Of a DNA stretch of 64,000 nt, positions 15,447 to 23,755 are shown in pieces. Within the stretch, counting starts at the first letter, position 1; every line of letters starts with the position of its first letter. The position numbers and the translations under genes were made by a program. Source of the stretch: Cupriavidus laharis (GTDB lineage Bacteria; Pseudomonadota; Gammaproteobacteria; Burkholderiales; Burkholderiaceae); the NCBI RefSeq assembly GCF_914271435.1, contig NZ_CAJZAI010000010.1:62001-126000 (forward strand). Reading direction: 5' to 3'. Below the pieces are notes generated by a model, which was given only the letters and a program-made list of their open reading frames with translations, made no database searches and was not told the origin of the DNA.

Positions 15447-15989
15447 TCAGGCGGTCAGCGTGCGCTCCATGATCAGCGCACCGTGCCCGTAGCCTGCGAG
15501 CTTGGCGGCATGTACAGCGGCGGCGTGCGCCGCGATCGGCGCGTACCCAAGCCTGCGCCACCAATCGGCCGCCGATTGCACGGCGATCAGCCTTGAGTGC
15601 CGCAGGCCGGCTTCGAGCGCCGCATACATGGCCGCCTCGTACAACCGCTGTGCAAGGCCGCCGCCACGCCCGGCCGGTGCCACGGCCATGTCATGGACGA
15701 ACCATGTGAGAGAGGTGGTGGCGTCAGTGTCGTCGTGCGTGGATGGCATCAGTACGCCGTCCAGCGGCGGCAGGCTGCTTTGGGGCCAGGAATGGGTGAA
15801 CAGGTAGGCGGCCAGCGGCGCGCGCCCGTCGCCTGACGTCGCCACCCAGCAGGTGGCCGGCGATAGCGCCAGCCGGCTTGCGAAGGCCTCGCTGCCTTCC
15901 ATGAGATCACTGCGATAGCACTGCGCCTGGATCCTGAGCACGCCAGGCAGATCAGCGGCCGTCATGCGCCGCACGAGGAAATCGGACAT
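15447..15989 (-). CDS. GNAT-family N-acetyltransferase
   Basis: A 180-residue acetyl-CoA-dependent acetyltransferase. The N-terminus (MSDFLVRRMTAADLPGVLRIQ) is the usual first strand and helix of the GNAT fold. The acetyl-CoA pyrophosphate loop appears as VAPAGRGGGLAQRL (about residues 110-123), a match to the R/QxxGxG/A motif. The substrate cannot be told from sequence. It converges with gltD at the shared terminator and is divergent from the Bug receptor gene, 223 bases away. Monocistronic as far as can be seen. Confidence 0.85.
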   Translation of the reverse strand: MSDFLVRRMTAADLPGVLRIQAQCYRSDLMEGSEAFASRLALSPATCWVATSGDGRAPLAAYLFTHSWPQSSLPPLDGVLMPSTHDDTDATTSLTWFVHDMAVAPAGRGGGLAQRLYEAAMYAALEAGLRHSRLIAVQSAADWWRRLGYAPIAAHAAAVHAAKLAGYGHGALIMERTLTA

Positions 15990-16212
15990 CGCGCCATTGT
16001 AGGTGACATTGCAACTCGTTGCGCAAAGATGAGGTCCGTTCGCGCCCGCTTCGGAGCGTTTCAGGGTTCTCCCGCGCTATGGTTTACGTGCCTGTGCCCT
16101 GCATGGGGTTGTTCGTACAATTTTCAAAAAACAATAAACGGAAACTGCCTCGAATCCTTTTTCAGCCGACCCAGTTGCGGTCCTGCCAAGCGGGACGCGC
16201 CGGAGAAAATTG

Positions 16213-17298
16213 ATGTCCGAAGTACGCAACTTGTCGCGGCTTTGGCGAGGTAAAGCGAAGTTGACGCTTCCTGCTGCCATCCGGGATGCCGTAGTGACGT
16301 GGTTTGGGGTGTTGGCCGTCTTGTCGGCGGTGGGGATGCCTTTTGCCGCGCAAGCCGTATCGGCGGCCACCGCGTCGGCGCCGCCCGCCGTCGCGCGGAC
16401 GATGTCGTTTCCGGCCCGGCCAATGCGGCTGATCGTTCCGTTTCCTGCTGGCGGCGTAGCCGACGCGATCGCACGCCTGCTTGCCGAGCGCCTGTCGGCG
16501 CGCCTGGGGGTGCCGGTGGACGTCGACAACCGGCCCGGCGCGGCCGGCACCACGGCCGGCGATGTCGTAGCCAAGGCCAGCTCGGATGGCCACACGCTGC
16601 TGTTCCACCAGGCCAATATGTTGATCCAGCCGGGGCTGGAGCCAGTGCCGTATGACGTAGTGCGTGACTTCACGCCGGTGGCGCGCGTCGCCACGACGCC
16701 GCTCTTCCTGGTCATCGACGGCCGGCTGCCCATGCGCACGCCGGAGCAATGGGCTGTCGCCGTCAAGTCGAACCCTGGTTCCTACAGCTATGGCTACGGC
16801 CAGCCGGGCAGCCCGTCCCACCTGTATGCGGAGTACGCGGTGCGCGGCGTGCGAAACGGCGTACCGCTGGTGATGGCCAAGGGCGAAGGCGCGGTCGTGC
16901 AGGAGATGCTGGCCGGGCGGGTCAGTGCCTGCTTCTGTTCATATGCGGCCGTGCAAAGCCATGTGAAAAGCGGCTCACTGCGCCTGATCGGCGTGACCGG
17001 CGTGTCGCGCTCGACGCTGGCGCCGTTGGTGCCAACACTGCAGGAGTCCGGTCTGGAAGGCTATGCCGCCGCAGCCTGGTTCGGCGTCATGGCACCGGCC
17101 AAGACGCCGCGCGCCATCATCGCCAGGCTGGCGGGCGAACTGGACGAGGTGATGTCCGAGCATGAAGTCCGGTCGCGCCTGATGGCCGCCGGCCTGACGC
17201 CATTGCGCGATTCGCCCGAGGCCTTCGCGACCGCGATCCGCTCGGAATCGATCCAGTGGCAGGTCATCCTGCGCGATGCCGCGCAAGGGGAGCCCTAG
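16213..17298 (+). CDS. Bug-family (TctC-like) periplasmic solute receptor, orphan
   Basis: A 361-residue extracytoplasmic binding protein of the tripartite tricarboxylate transporter family. The start is ATG 16213 with GGAGAA upstream; a TTG three bases earlier is unlikely. A long N-region and a hydrophobic stretch at about 31-50 (VLAVLSAVGMPFAAQAVSA) form the signal peptide. The Bug hallmark RLIVPFPAGGVADAIARLLAE and VDNRPGAAGTTAGDVVA follow. No TctA or TctB membrane partners are nearby, as is usual for the many Bug paralogues of Bordetella and Cupriavidus. The ligand is unknown; carboxylates are typical. Confidence 0.87.
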   Translation: MSEVRNLSRLWRGKAKLTLPAAIRDAVVTWFGVLAVLSAVGMPFAAQAVSAATASAPPAVARTMSFPARPMRLIVPFPAGGVADAIARLLAERLSARLGVPVDVDNRPGAAGTTAGDVVAKASSDGHTLLFHQANMLIQPGLEPVPYDVVRDFTPVARVATTPLFLVIDGRLPMRTPEQWAVAVKSNPGSYSYGYGQPGSPSHLYAEYAVRGVRNGVPLVMAKGEGAVVQEMLAGRVSACFCSYAAVQSHVKSGSLRLIGVTGVSRSTLAPLVPTLQESGLEGYAAAAWFGVMAPAKTPRAIIARLAGELDEVMSEHEVRSRLMAAGLTPLRDSPEAFATAIRSESIQWQVILRDAAQGEP

Positions 17299-17350
17299 CG
17301 CCAGTGTGGCGGCAGGCACACGGGCGCCTGCAGGTCTAGGTAGTAGCCCT

Positions 17351-17356
17351 TATAAT
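17351..17356 (+). promoter_or_regulatory. Consensus -10 box upstream of mlaF
   Basis: A perfect TATAAT sits 26 bases before the mlaF GTG. No good -35 is seen at 16-18 bases upstream. Likely the main promoter of the mla operon. Confidence 0.4.
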
Positions 17357-17382
17357 GGCCGACTGCCCAGACTGCTGCCAAC

Positions 17383-18204
17383 GTGACTGATCCTGCCCAG
17401 AATCTCGTCGAACTCAACGCGGTAGATTTTTCCTACTCGCCCGAGGCCAAGCCGATCCTGACCGGCCTGACCATGCATTTCCCGCGTGGCAAGGTGATTG
17501 CGGTGATGGGCGGATCGGGCTGCGGCAAGACCACCGTGCTGCGCCTGATTGGCGGGCAGGTGCGGCCGCAGTCTGGCGCGGTCACGTTCCGCGGCGCCGA
17601 TATCCATGCGCTCGATGTGACAGGGCTGTACGGGGTGCGGCGCCAGATGGGCATGCTGTTCCAGTTCGGTGCGTTGTTTACCGATCTGTCGGTGTTCGAT
17701 AATGTGGCGTTTCCGCTGCGCGAGCACACGGACCTGCCCGAATCGATGATCCGCGACCTGGTGCTGATGAAGCTCAACGCCGTGGGCCTGCGCGGCGCGC
17801 GCGACCTGATGCCATCGCAGATCTCCGGCGGTATGGCGCGCCGGGTGGCGCTCGCGCGCGCCATTGCACTCGATCCCGCGCTGCTGATGTACGACGAGCC
17901 CTTTGCCGGGCTCGATCCGATTTCCCTGGGGCTGACCGCGCGGCTGATCCGCAGCCTCAATGATGCGCTGGGCGCGACCACCATCATTGTTTCGCACGAC
18001 GTGCACGAAACCTTCCAGATCGCCGACTACGTGTATTTCATTGCCAACGGCCGCATCGCCGCGCATGGCGAGCCGGAGGCCCTGCGCGCCTCGACGGATC
18101 CGTTCGTGCATCAGTTCGTCCATGCCGAGGCGGATGGCCCGGTGCCGTTCCACTACCCGGGCCCGTCTCTGGCCGAGGATTTTGCCGGTGGAGGTGCGCA
18201 GTGA
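17383..18204 (+). CDS. mlaF: MlaF, ABC ATPase of the Mla phospholipid transporter
   Basis: The ATP-hydrolysing subunit of the MlaFEDB inner-membrane complex that moves phospholipids between inner and outer membranes (273 residues, GTG start). Walker A is GGSGCGKTT at 43-51, the signature is SGGMARRVALARA, and Walker B is LLMYDEPFAGLDP. The 'GGMARR' form is typical of MlaF-type ATPases. It overlaps mlaE by four bases (GTGA). Genes for all other Mla parts follow on the same strand. Confidence 0.95.
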   Translation: MTDPAQNLVELNAVDFSYSPEAKPILTGLTMHFPRGKVIAVMGGSGCGKTTVLRLIGGQVRPQSGAVTFRGADIHALDVTGLYGVRRQMGMLFQFGALFTDLSVFDNVAFPLREHTDLPESMIRDLVLMKLNAVGLRGARDLMPSQISGGMARRVALARAIALDPALLMYDEPFAGLDPISLGLTARLIRSLNDALGATTIIVSHDVHETFQIADYVYFIANGRIAAHGEPEALRASTDPFVHQFVHAEADGPVPFHYPGPSLAEDFAGGGAQ

Positions 18205-18977
18205 CGGGCTTTCTGACCGCCATCGGCGCCACGGTGCGGCAAGGCGTTTCCGGCCTGGGCCGCGCGACCCGCATGTTCTTCACCGTGCTGGGCCTGTCGC
18301 CGGCCCTGCTGCGTCGCTTCCGCCTGGTATCCGACCAGATCTTCTTCGTCGGCAACCTGTCGCTCGTGATCATTGCCGTGTCCGGCCTGTTCGTCGGCTT
18401 CGTGCTCGGCCTGCAGGGCTATTACACGCTGAATCGCTACGGCTCCGAGCAGGCGCTCGGGCTGCTGGTGGCGCTGTCGCTGGTGCGCGAACTGGGGCCG
18501 GTGGTAACCGCGCTGCTGTTCGCCGGCCGCGCAGGCACGTCGCTGACCGCGGAGATCGGCCTGATGAAGGCGGGCGAACAGCTGGCGGCGATGGAGATGA
18601 TGGCCGTCAACCCGTTGCAGCGCGTGATTGCGCCGCGGTTCTGGGCCGGCGTGGTGGCCATGCCGGTACTGGCCGCGATTTTCAGCGCCGTCGGCGTTCT
18701 GGGCGGCTACCTGGTGGGCGTGCAGCTCATCGGCGTGGATGCCGGTGCCTTCTGGTCGCAGATGCAGGGTGGGGTGGATGTGCGGGACGACGTGCTCAAT
18801 GGCGTCGTCAAGAGTTTTATCTTCGGCATCGCCGTGACGTTCATTGCGCTGTACCAGGGGTTCGAGGCCAAGCCCACGCCGGAAGGCGTATCGCGCGCCA
18901 CGACCCGCACGGTGGTGATTGCGTCACTGGCCGTGCTGGGGCTGGATTTCCTGCTGACCGCGCTGATGTTCAGCTGA
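18201..18977 (+). CDS. mlaE: MlaE, permease of the Mla phospholipid transporter
   Basis: A 258-residue polytopic membrane protein (MlaE/DUF140 permease). It has an N-terminal amphipathic interface helix and about five hydrophobic segments. The conserved family stretch LVRELGPVVTALLFAGRAGTSLTAEIGLMK (about 94-123) contains the expected ELGP and GRAG motifs. The GTG start overlaps the mlaF stop. It lies directly before mlaD, the MCE protein it holds. Confidence 0.96.
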   Translation: MTGFLTAIGATVRQGVSGLGRATRMFFTVLGLSPALLRRFRLVSDQIFFVGNLSLVIIAVSGLFVGFVLGLQGYYTLNRYGSEQALGLLVALSLVRELGPVVTALLFAGRAGTSLTAEIGLMKAGEQLAAMEMMAVNPLQRVIAPRFWAGVVAMPVLAAIFSAVGVLGGYLVGVQLIGVDAGAFWSQMQGGVDVRDDVLNGVVKSFIFGIAVTFIALYQGFEAKPTPEGVSRATTRTVVIASLAVLGLDFLLTALMFS

Positions 18978-19030
18978 TGGGCAACGGCACCGGGGACAAC
19001 TGGCAGGACAACGGGTAGAAAGAGATCCCA

Positions 19031-19552
19031 ATGAAAAAAAGTGCACTCGATTTCTGGGTGGGGTTGTTCGTGGTGGCAGGCTTCGTTGCCCTGCTGTTCC
19101 TCGCCCTGAAGGCTGGCAACATGAGCGCCTTCACATTCCAGGAAACCTACGCGGTCGAAGCGCGCTTCGACAATATCGGCGGGCTCAAGCCGCGCGCCCC
19201 GGTCAAGAGCGCCGGCGTGGTGGTGGGGCGTGTGGCCGCGATCCGGTTCGACGACAAGACCTACCAGGCGACGGTCGTCATGAACCTGGAAAAGCAGTAC
19301 CAGTTTCCGAAGGACACCTCGGCCAAGATCCTGACCTCCGGGCTGCTTGGCGAGCAGTACATTGGCCTGGAGGCAGGCGGTGATACCGCCATGCTGGCAC
19401 AGGGTTCGCGCATCACCATGACGCAGTCGGCCGTGGTGCTGGAGAACCTGATCGGCCAGTTCCTCTACAACAAGGCGGCTGATGCCGGGGCCGGCGGGGG
19501 CAGTAGTGGTGGCGCTGCAAGTGCGCCAGCGCTGGGCGGAGCCGCCAAATGA
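19031..19552 (+). CDS. mlaD: MlaD, MCE-domain lipid-binding protein
   Basis: A 173-residue inner-membrane-anchored protein that forms the hexameric lipid channel above MlaFE. One N-terminal anchor helix lies at about 9-27 and one MCE domain at about 39-117, with the family hallmark of a Gly at the end of 'SAGVVVGRV'. The C-terminal 30 residues are Gly/Ala/Ser-rich. RBS AAAGAGAT precedes the ATG. The stop overlaps mlaA. Confidence 0.95.
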   Translation: MKKSALDFWVGLFVVAGFVALLFLALKAGNMSAFTFQETYAVEARFDNIGGLKPRAPVKSAGVVVGRVAAIRFDDKTYQATVVMNLEKQYQFPKDTSAKILTSGLLGEQYIGLEAGGDTAMLAQGSRITMTQSAVVLENLIGQFLYNKAADAGAGGGSSGGAASAPALGGAAK

Positions 19553-20445
19553 CAGGTCCTGCCCGCAAGCTGGCACTCAGGCGCGTGGCCCTGGCGTTCG
19601 CGGCCAGTGCGCTGATGGTGCTGGCTGGTTGCGCGACCGGCCCGAACGCCAACCCGAAGGACCCGATCGAACCGTTTAACCGCGAGGTCTCGCGCATCAA
19701 CGAGGACTTCGACAAGGGCGTGCTGAAGCCGGTTGCCCAGCTTTATGCCGACTACATTCCGTCGCCGGTCCAGACCGCGGTGGACAATTTCTTTTCCAAC
19801 GTCAGTGATGTCTACTCGGCGGTGAACAACCTGTTGCAGGGCAAGCCCAGCCGTGCCGCCGAGGACACCATGCGCGTGGCCATCAACAGTGTGCTGGGCA
19901 TCGGTGGCCTGATCGACATTGCCACGCCGGCCGGCCTGCCCAAGTACAAGGAAGATTTCGGCCAGACCCTCGGCGTGTGGGGCGTGCCGTCGGGGCCGTA
20001 CCTCGTGCTGCCGCTGTTCGGGCCGAGCACCGTGCGCGACACGGCCGGCATGCTGGTGGACCGGCAGATCGACCCGTCGGCCTATTTCTATCCGGTCTCG
20101 CTGCGCAATTCGCTGGTCGGGGTGCGCATCGTTGCAGGCCGCGCGCAGCTGCTCGGCGCGACCAACCTGCTCGAGCAGGCGGCGCTGGACAAGTACGCGT
20201 TCATGCGCGATGCCTACCTGCAACGGCGCGAGTACCTGATCTACGACGGCAATCCTCCGGGTCAGGAGAACGAGGAATCCGACAGCGACGGTGTGCCGCA
20301 ACAGCCACAGCAGCCACAACAGCCGGCGTCGCAACCGCCAGCCGCGCCGTCCGAAGGGGCGACGCAGCCCGAAGGCCAGAACCTGCCCGTGCCGACGTCG
20401 CCGATACAACGCATCGTTCCGGGCGGCGGTCTGCGTATTCGTTGA
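19549..20445 (+). CDS. mlaA: MlaA (VacJ) outer-membrane lipoprotein
   Basis: The outer-membrane component of the Mla system, removing mislocalised phospholipids from the outer leaflet together with a trimeric porin. The lipobox LAGC gives Cys28 as the lipidated residue. The conserved N-terminal DPIEPFNREVSRINEDFDKG helix and the FGQTLGVWGVPSGPYLVLPLFGPS region are clear. After about residue 235 there is a Gln/Pro-rich low-complexity tail encoded by CAG/CCA repeats. In E. coli mlaA is far from mlaFEDCB; here it is inside the operon, overlapping mlaD, as in many betaproteobacteria. Confidence 0.95.
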   Translation: MTGPARKLALRRVALAFAASALMVLAGCATGPNANPKDPIEPFNREVSRINEDFDKGVLKPVAQLYADYIPSPVQTAVDNFFSNVSDVYSAVNNLLQGKPSRAAEDTMRVAINSVLGIGGLIDIATPAGLPKYKEDFGQTLGVWGVPSGPYLVLPLFGPSTVRDTAGMLVDRQIDPSAYFYPVSLRNSLVGVRIVAGRAQLLGATNLLEQAALDKYAFMRDAYLQRREYLIYDGNPPGQENEESDSDGVPQQPQQPQQPASQPPAAPSEGATQPEGQNLPVPTSPIQRIVPGGGLRIR

Positions 20446-20665
20446 GCCCATTCATTGACCCCGTTGAACCGCTGCGCGGCGCTGTGAATGCGCTGTGAGC
20501 ACTGAAACAAATTGTTTTGAAGTGGCGCCGGATGCGCTGGTGCCCGCAACTTGCCGCCATGGACTGTGTTCCAATGTGCGAAACGCCTCGGGATTCCGGG
20601 CCAGCCAGAAGCCACGGCCGGTTCCTCCGGGGGCGGCGAATAAATCTGACTGAGAAGGAAAACCC

Positions 20666-21295
20666 ATGATCAAGCGACTGTTGCTCCCCTTCCTCGCTGT
20701 AGCAGCCTTTGCCGGCGCCGCCCATGCGCAGGTTTCGGCGCAGGATGCCGCCAGCCCCGACGCACTGGTCAAGACCCTGGTCAACGAAGTGATGACCAGC
20801 GTCAAGAGCGACAAGGACATGCAGGCCGGCAATATCGCCAAGATCACCGCGCTGGTCGAGCAGAAGATCCTGCCGAACGCGAACTTCCAGAAGACCACGC
20901 AGATCGCCATGGGCCGCAACTGGTCCAAGGCCACGCCCGAGCAGCAGAAGGTGATCACCGACGAGTTCAAGACGCTGCTGATCCGCACCTACGCCGGCGC
21001 CATTGCGCAGATCCGCGACCAGACCGTGCAATACAAGCCGTATCGCGGTTCGCCTGACGACACCGATGCCACGATCCGCACCCAGGTGATCAACAAGGGC
21101 GAGCCGATCCAGCTCGACTACCGCCTTGAGAAGACCGCGCAGGGCTGGAAGGTCTATGACATCAATGTGCTGGGCGCCTGGCTGACCGAGGCCTACAAGG
21201 GCAGCTTCAATACCATCGTCGGCCAGCAGGGCGTGGATGGCGTGATCAAGACGCTGCAGGACCGCAATCGACAACTGGCGAACGCCAAGAGCTGA
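20666..21295 (+). CDS. mlaC: MlaC, periplasmic phospholipid-binding protein
   Basis: A 209-residue soluble shuttle carrying phospholipid between MlaA and MlaD. The signal peptide ends after AHA (about residue 21). The mature part has the MlaC/Tol-Ttg2 fold with motifs such as GRNWSKATPEQQKVITDEFKTLL and the C-terminal LTEAYKGSFNTIVGQQGVDGVIKTLQDRN. A good RBS (AAGGAAAA) precedes the ATG. The preceding 220-base gap could carry its own promoter, but none is convincing. A perfect hairpin lies between it and mlaB. Confidence 0.95.
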   Translation: MIKRLLLPFLAVAAFAGAAHAQVSAQDAASPDALVKTLVNEVMTSVKSDKDMQAGNIAKITALVEQKILPNANFQKTTQIAMGRNWSKATPEQQKVITDEFKTLLIRTYAGAIAQIRDQTVQYKPYRGSPDDTDATIRTQVINKGEPIQLDYRLEKTAQGWKVYDINVLGAWLTEAYKGSFNTIVGQQGVDGVIKTLQDRNRQLANAKS

Positions 21296-21362
21296 TGCCG
21301 TGGGGCAGGCTGGCGCTGCATTGCAGCACGCATCGCCAAACTGCCTTACAATAGCCGTACGC

Positions 21363-21396
21363 ACACAAGCTCCCGCCTTCCGGCGGGAGCTTGTGT
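21363..21396 (+). terminator. 15-bp perfect hairpin between mlaC and mlaB
   Basis: ACACAAGCTCCCGCC (21363-21377) pairs perfectly with GGCGGGAGCTTGTGT (21382-21396) around a TTCC loop. The T-run after it is only three bases, so it is likely a partial terminator or attenuator, or an RNA-processing stem that lowers mlaB expression. Confidence 0.55.
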
Positions 21397-21435
21397 TTCC
21401 GGACCCCCTCTGGCATTCCCGATCCGACTTCTCCA

Positions 21436-21720
21436 ATGCTCTCGCTTGGCACCTCGCTGACCAACCAGAACGCCGCCGCCGTGCTGCGTGATGGACTGTC
21501 GCGCGTTGCGCAAGGCGAAACGCAGGTGGACTGCTCCGCGCTGGAGCAGGTGGATTCGTCCGCCGTGGCCGTGCTGTTGGCCTGGCAGCGTACCGCTGCC
21601 GCCCGCCATGGCAAGCTGGCACTGAGCAGCGTGCCGCCGCAGTTGGCCGAGCTGGCTTCGCTGTACGGCGTCGACAACCTGCTGGGTCTGGCGCCGCAGG
21701 CGGCCTCGCACCGACATTGA
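21436..21720 (+). CDS. mlaB: MlaB-like STAS-domain protein
   Basis: A 94-residue cytoplasmic STAS protein, the small subunit that stabilises MlaF in the MlaFEDB complex. I use ATG 21436 (MLSLGTSL...); the frame is open to 21391, but that part overlaps the hairpin. The STAS core DCSALEQVDSSAVAVLLAWQRTA contains the conserved D-S-S loop. Position after mlaC matches the order in E. coli. Sequence divergence between MlaB proteins is large, so the assignment rests on both fold and context. Confidence 0.85.
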   Translation: MLSLGTSLTNQNAAAVLRDGLSRVAQGETQVDCSALEQVDSSAVAVLLAWQRTAAARHGKLALSSVPPQLAELASLYGVDNLLGLAPQAASHRH

Positions 21721-21822
21721 ACCGGCATCCCTGACCGCGCGCCTCAACAGCGGTCATCCGGATGCCCCGGCCGCCGCCTGAAGCGGTGGCCGCGTCCCAA
21801 GCGGGAGTCTCCCCGCATCCCC

Positions 21823-21828
21823 TATAAT
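21823..21828 (+). promoter_or_regulatory. Consensus -10 box upstream of the ABC exporter genes
   Basis: A perfect TATAAT 120 bases before the ABC ATPase start, in a 227-base gap after mlaB. No clear -35. It implies a long leader with GC-rich dyads and separate transcription from mla. Confidence 0.38.
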
Positions 21829-21947
21829 TCCGGGTTGTTCGCCCATTCCCCCGCAGCACTTCGGGCCGGGTCAGGGTAGCCCGGGCACCAGTTGGTCCCC
21901 ATTTCCAGACGGCCGGTCCCAGGCGGGCCAGCCCCAGACATTTGGCC

Positions 21948-22898
21948 ATGAAAGCCATCGAACTCACCGACGTTCGCAAGCGCTACAGCAACCTGCAAGC
22001 GCTAAAGGGCGTCAGCTTCACCGTCGAGCGCGGCGAATTCTTCGGTCTGCTCGGCCCCAACGGTGCCGGCAAGACCACGCTGATTTCCATCCTGGCGGGC
22101 CTGAACCGTGCCGATTCCGGCCGCGTCAGTGTGCTGGGGCACGATGTCGTGTCCGACTACCGCATGGCGCGGCGTATGCTCGGCGTGGTGCCGCAGGAAC
22201 TTGTGTTCGACCCCTTCTTCACCGTGCGCGAGACGCTGCGGCTGCAGTCCGGCTACTTCGGCCTGACGCGCAACGACGACTGGATCGACGAGATCATGGC
22301 CAACCTCGATCTCACCAACAAGGCCGACGCCAATATGCGCCAGCTTTCCGGAGGCATGAAGCGGCGCGTGCTGGTGGCACAGGCGCTGGTGCACCGTCCG
22401 CCCGTGATCGTGCTGGACGAACCCACCGCTGGCGTCGATGTGGAATTGCGCCAGACGCTGTGGAAGTTCATCTCGAGGCTGAACCGGGAAGGGCACACGA
22501 TCATCCTGACCACGCATTACCTGGAAGAGGCCGAAGCGCTGTGCGACCGCATCGCCATGCTGAAATTCGGCGAAGTGGTGGCACTGGACCGCACCAGCAA
22601 CCTGCTGACGCAGTTCGCCGGCCTGCAACTGGTGCTGACGTTCTCGCGCGGCACGTTGCCCGCGGCGCTGGAGCCACTGCGCATGCCGGCCAATCCGGGC
22701 GAGCGCGCGGTGCGCTTGCGCCTGTCGGGCTACCCGGCCGTGGAACCCATCCTGGCCGCCTGCCGCGAGGCGGGCTGTGAAATCGAAGACATGGAAATCA
22801 ACAAGGCCGATCTCGAGGATGTGTTCGTCCAGATCATGCGCCGCGAGGGCCACATGCCCGGTGCATTGCCCGACCAGGCCATGGAGGCCGCGGCATGA
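21948..22898 (+). CDS. ABC-2 type exporter, ATP-binding protein (YadG-like)
   Basis: A 316-residue ABC ATPase. Counting from ATG 21948 (a TTG six bases upstream is less likely), Walker A GPNGAGKTT is at 36-44, the signature LSGGMKRRVLVAQA follows, and Walker B is VIVLDEPTAGVD. The C-terminal about 90 residues form the accessory domain of the YadG/CcmA class. It overlaps its permease by four bases. In E. coli the yadGH pair has no assigned substrate; proximity to mla and murA suggests an envelope role but does not prove one. Confidence 0.9.
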   Translation: MKAIELTDVRKRYSNLQALKGVSFTVERGEFFGLLGPNGAGKTTLISILAGLNRADSGRVSVLGHDVVSDYRMARRMLGVVPQELVFDPFFTVRETLRLQSGYFGLTRNDDWIDEIMANLDLTNKADANMRQLSGGMKRRVLVAQALVHRPPVIVLDEPTAGVDVELRQTLWKFISRLNREGHTIILTTHYLEEAEALCDRIAMLKFGEVVALDRTSNLLTQFAGLQLVLTFSRGTLPAALEPLRMPANPGERAVRLRLSGYPAVEPILAACREAGCEIEDMEINKADLEDVFVQIMRREGHMPGALPDQAMEAAA

Positions 22899-23716
22899 AG
22901 CAGCCAGGCGATATCGAAGTGCTCGACGGCACGCGGCTCGCGCCGATGGCGGTGGGTGGGCTGGTAGGCTTCCGCACGCTGCTCTACAAGGAAGTGCTGC
23001 GCTTCTGGAAGGTCAGTTTCCAGACCGTGGCCGCGCCAGTGCTCACGGCCGTGCTGTACCTGCTGATCTTCGGCCACGTGCTGGAAGACCGCGTCAAGGT
23101 CTATGACCAGATCAGCTACACCGCCTTCCTGGTGCCAGGGCTGGTGATGATGAGCGTGCTGCAGAACGCCTTCGCCAACAGTTCTTCGTCGCTGATCCAG
23201 TCCAAGATCACCGGCAACCTGGTGTTCGTGCTGCTGCCGCCGCTGTCGCACTGGGAGATGTTCGGTGCCTACGTGGTGGCCTCGGTGATCCGCGGGCTGT
23301 CCGTCGGGCTGGGCGTGCTGCTTGTGACCGCATGGTTCGCCAACCTGCATTTCGCCAACGTGGGCTGGATCCTCATGTTTGCGCTGCTGGGCGCTGGCAT
23401 CCTGGGCACGCTTGGACTGATCGCCGGCATCTGGGCGGAAAAATTCGACCAGCTGGCCGCATTCCAGAACTTCCTGATCATGCCCGCGACGTTCCTGTCG
23501 GGCGTGTTCTATTCCATCCATTCGCTGCCCGCCTTCTGGCAGGCGGTGTCCCATGCCAACCCGTTCTTCTACATGATCGACGGCTTCCGCTATGGCTTCT
23601 TCGGCGTCTCGGACGTGTCGCCGATGTTCAGCCTGGCGGTGGTCGGCGCAGCCTTCGTGCTGCTCGCGGCGCTGGCGCTGCGCCTGTTGAAGTCGGGTTA
23701 CAAGCTGCGTCACTGA
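22895..23716 (+). CDS. ABC-2 type exporter, permease (YadH-like)
   Basis: A 273-residue ABC-2 permease with six predicted membrane segments, between about 45 and 265. The family signature GVFYSIHSLPAFWQAVSHANPFFYMIDGFRYGFFGVSD is near the C-terminus. It starts in the stop codon of the ATPase gene. The pair is conserved in this position in betaproteobacterial mla-murA-his regions. Substrate unknown. Confidence 0.9.
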   Translation: MKQPGDIEVLDGTRLAPMAVGGLVGFRTLLYKEVLRFWKVSFQTVAAPVLTAVLYLLIFGHVLEDRVKVYDQISYTAFLVPGLVMMSVLQNAFANSSSSLIQSKITGNLVFVLLPPLSHWEMFGAYVVASVIRGLSVGLGVLLVTAWFANLHFANVGWILMFALLGAGILGTLGLIAGIWAEKFDQLAAFQNFLIMPATFLSGVFYSIHSLPAFWQAVSHANPFFYMIDGFRYGFFGVSDVSPMFSLAVVGAAFVLLAALALRLLKSGYKLRH

Positions 23717-23755
23717 AACTGAAACGCGGCCATCCACACAGAAGAGAAGATAGAC

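Noticed and set aside
20201..21979. 592-residue minus-strand frame across mlaA-mlaC-mlaB
   Set aside because: Overlaps four genes with clear families; Arg/Ala-rich low-information sequence.
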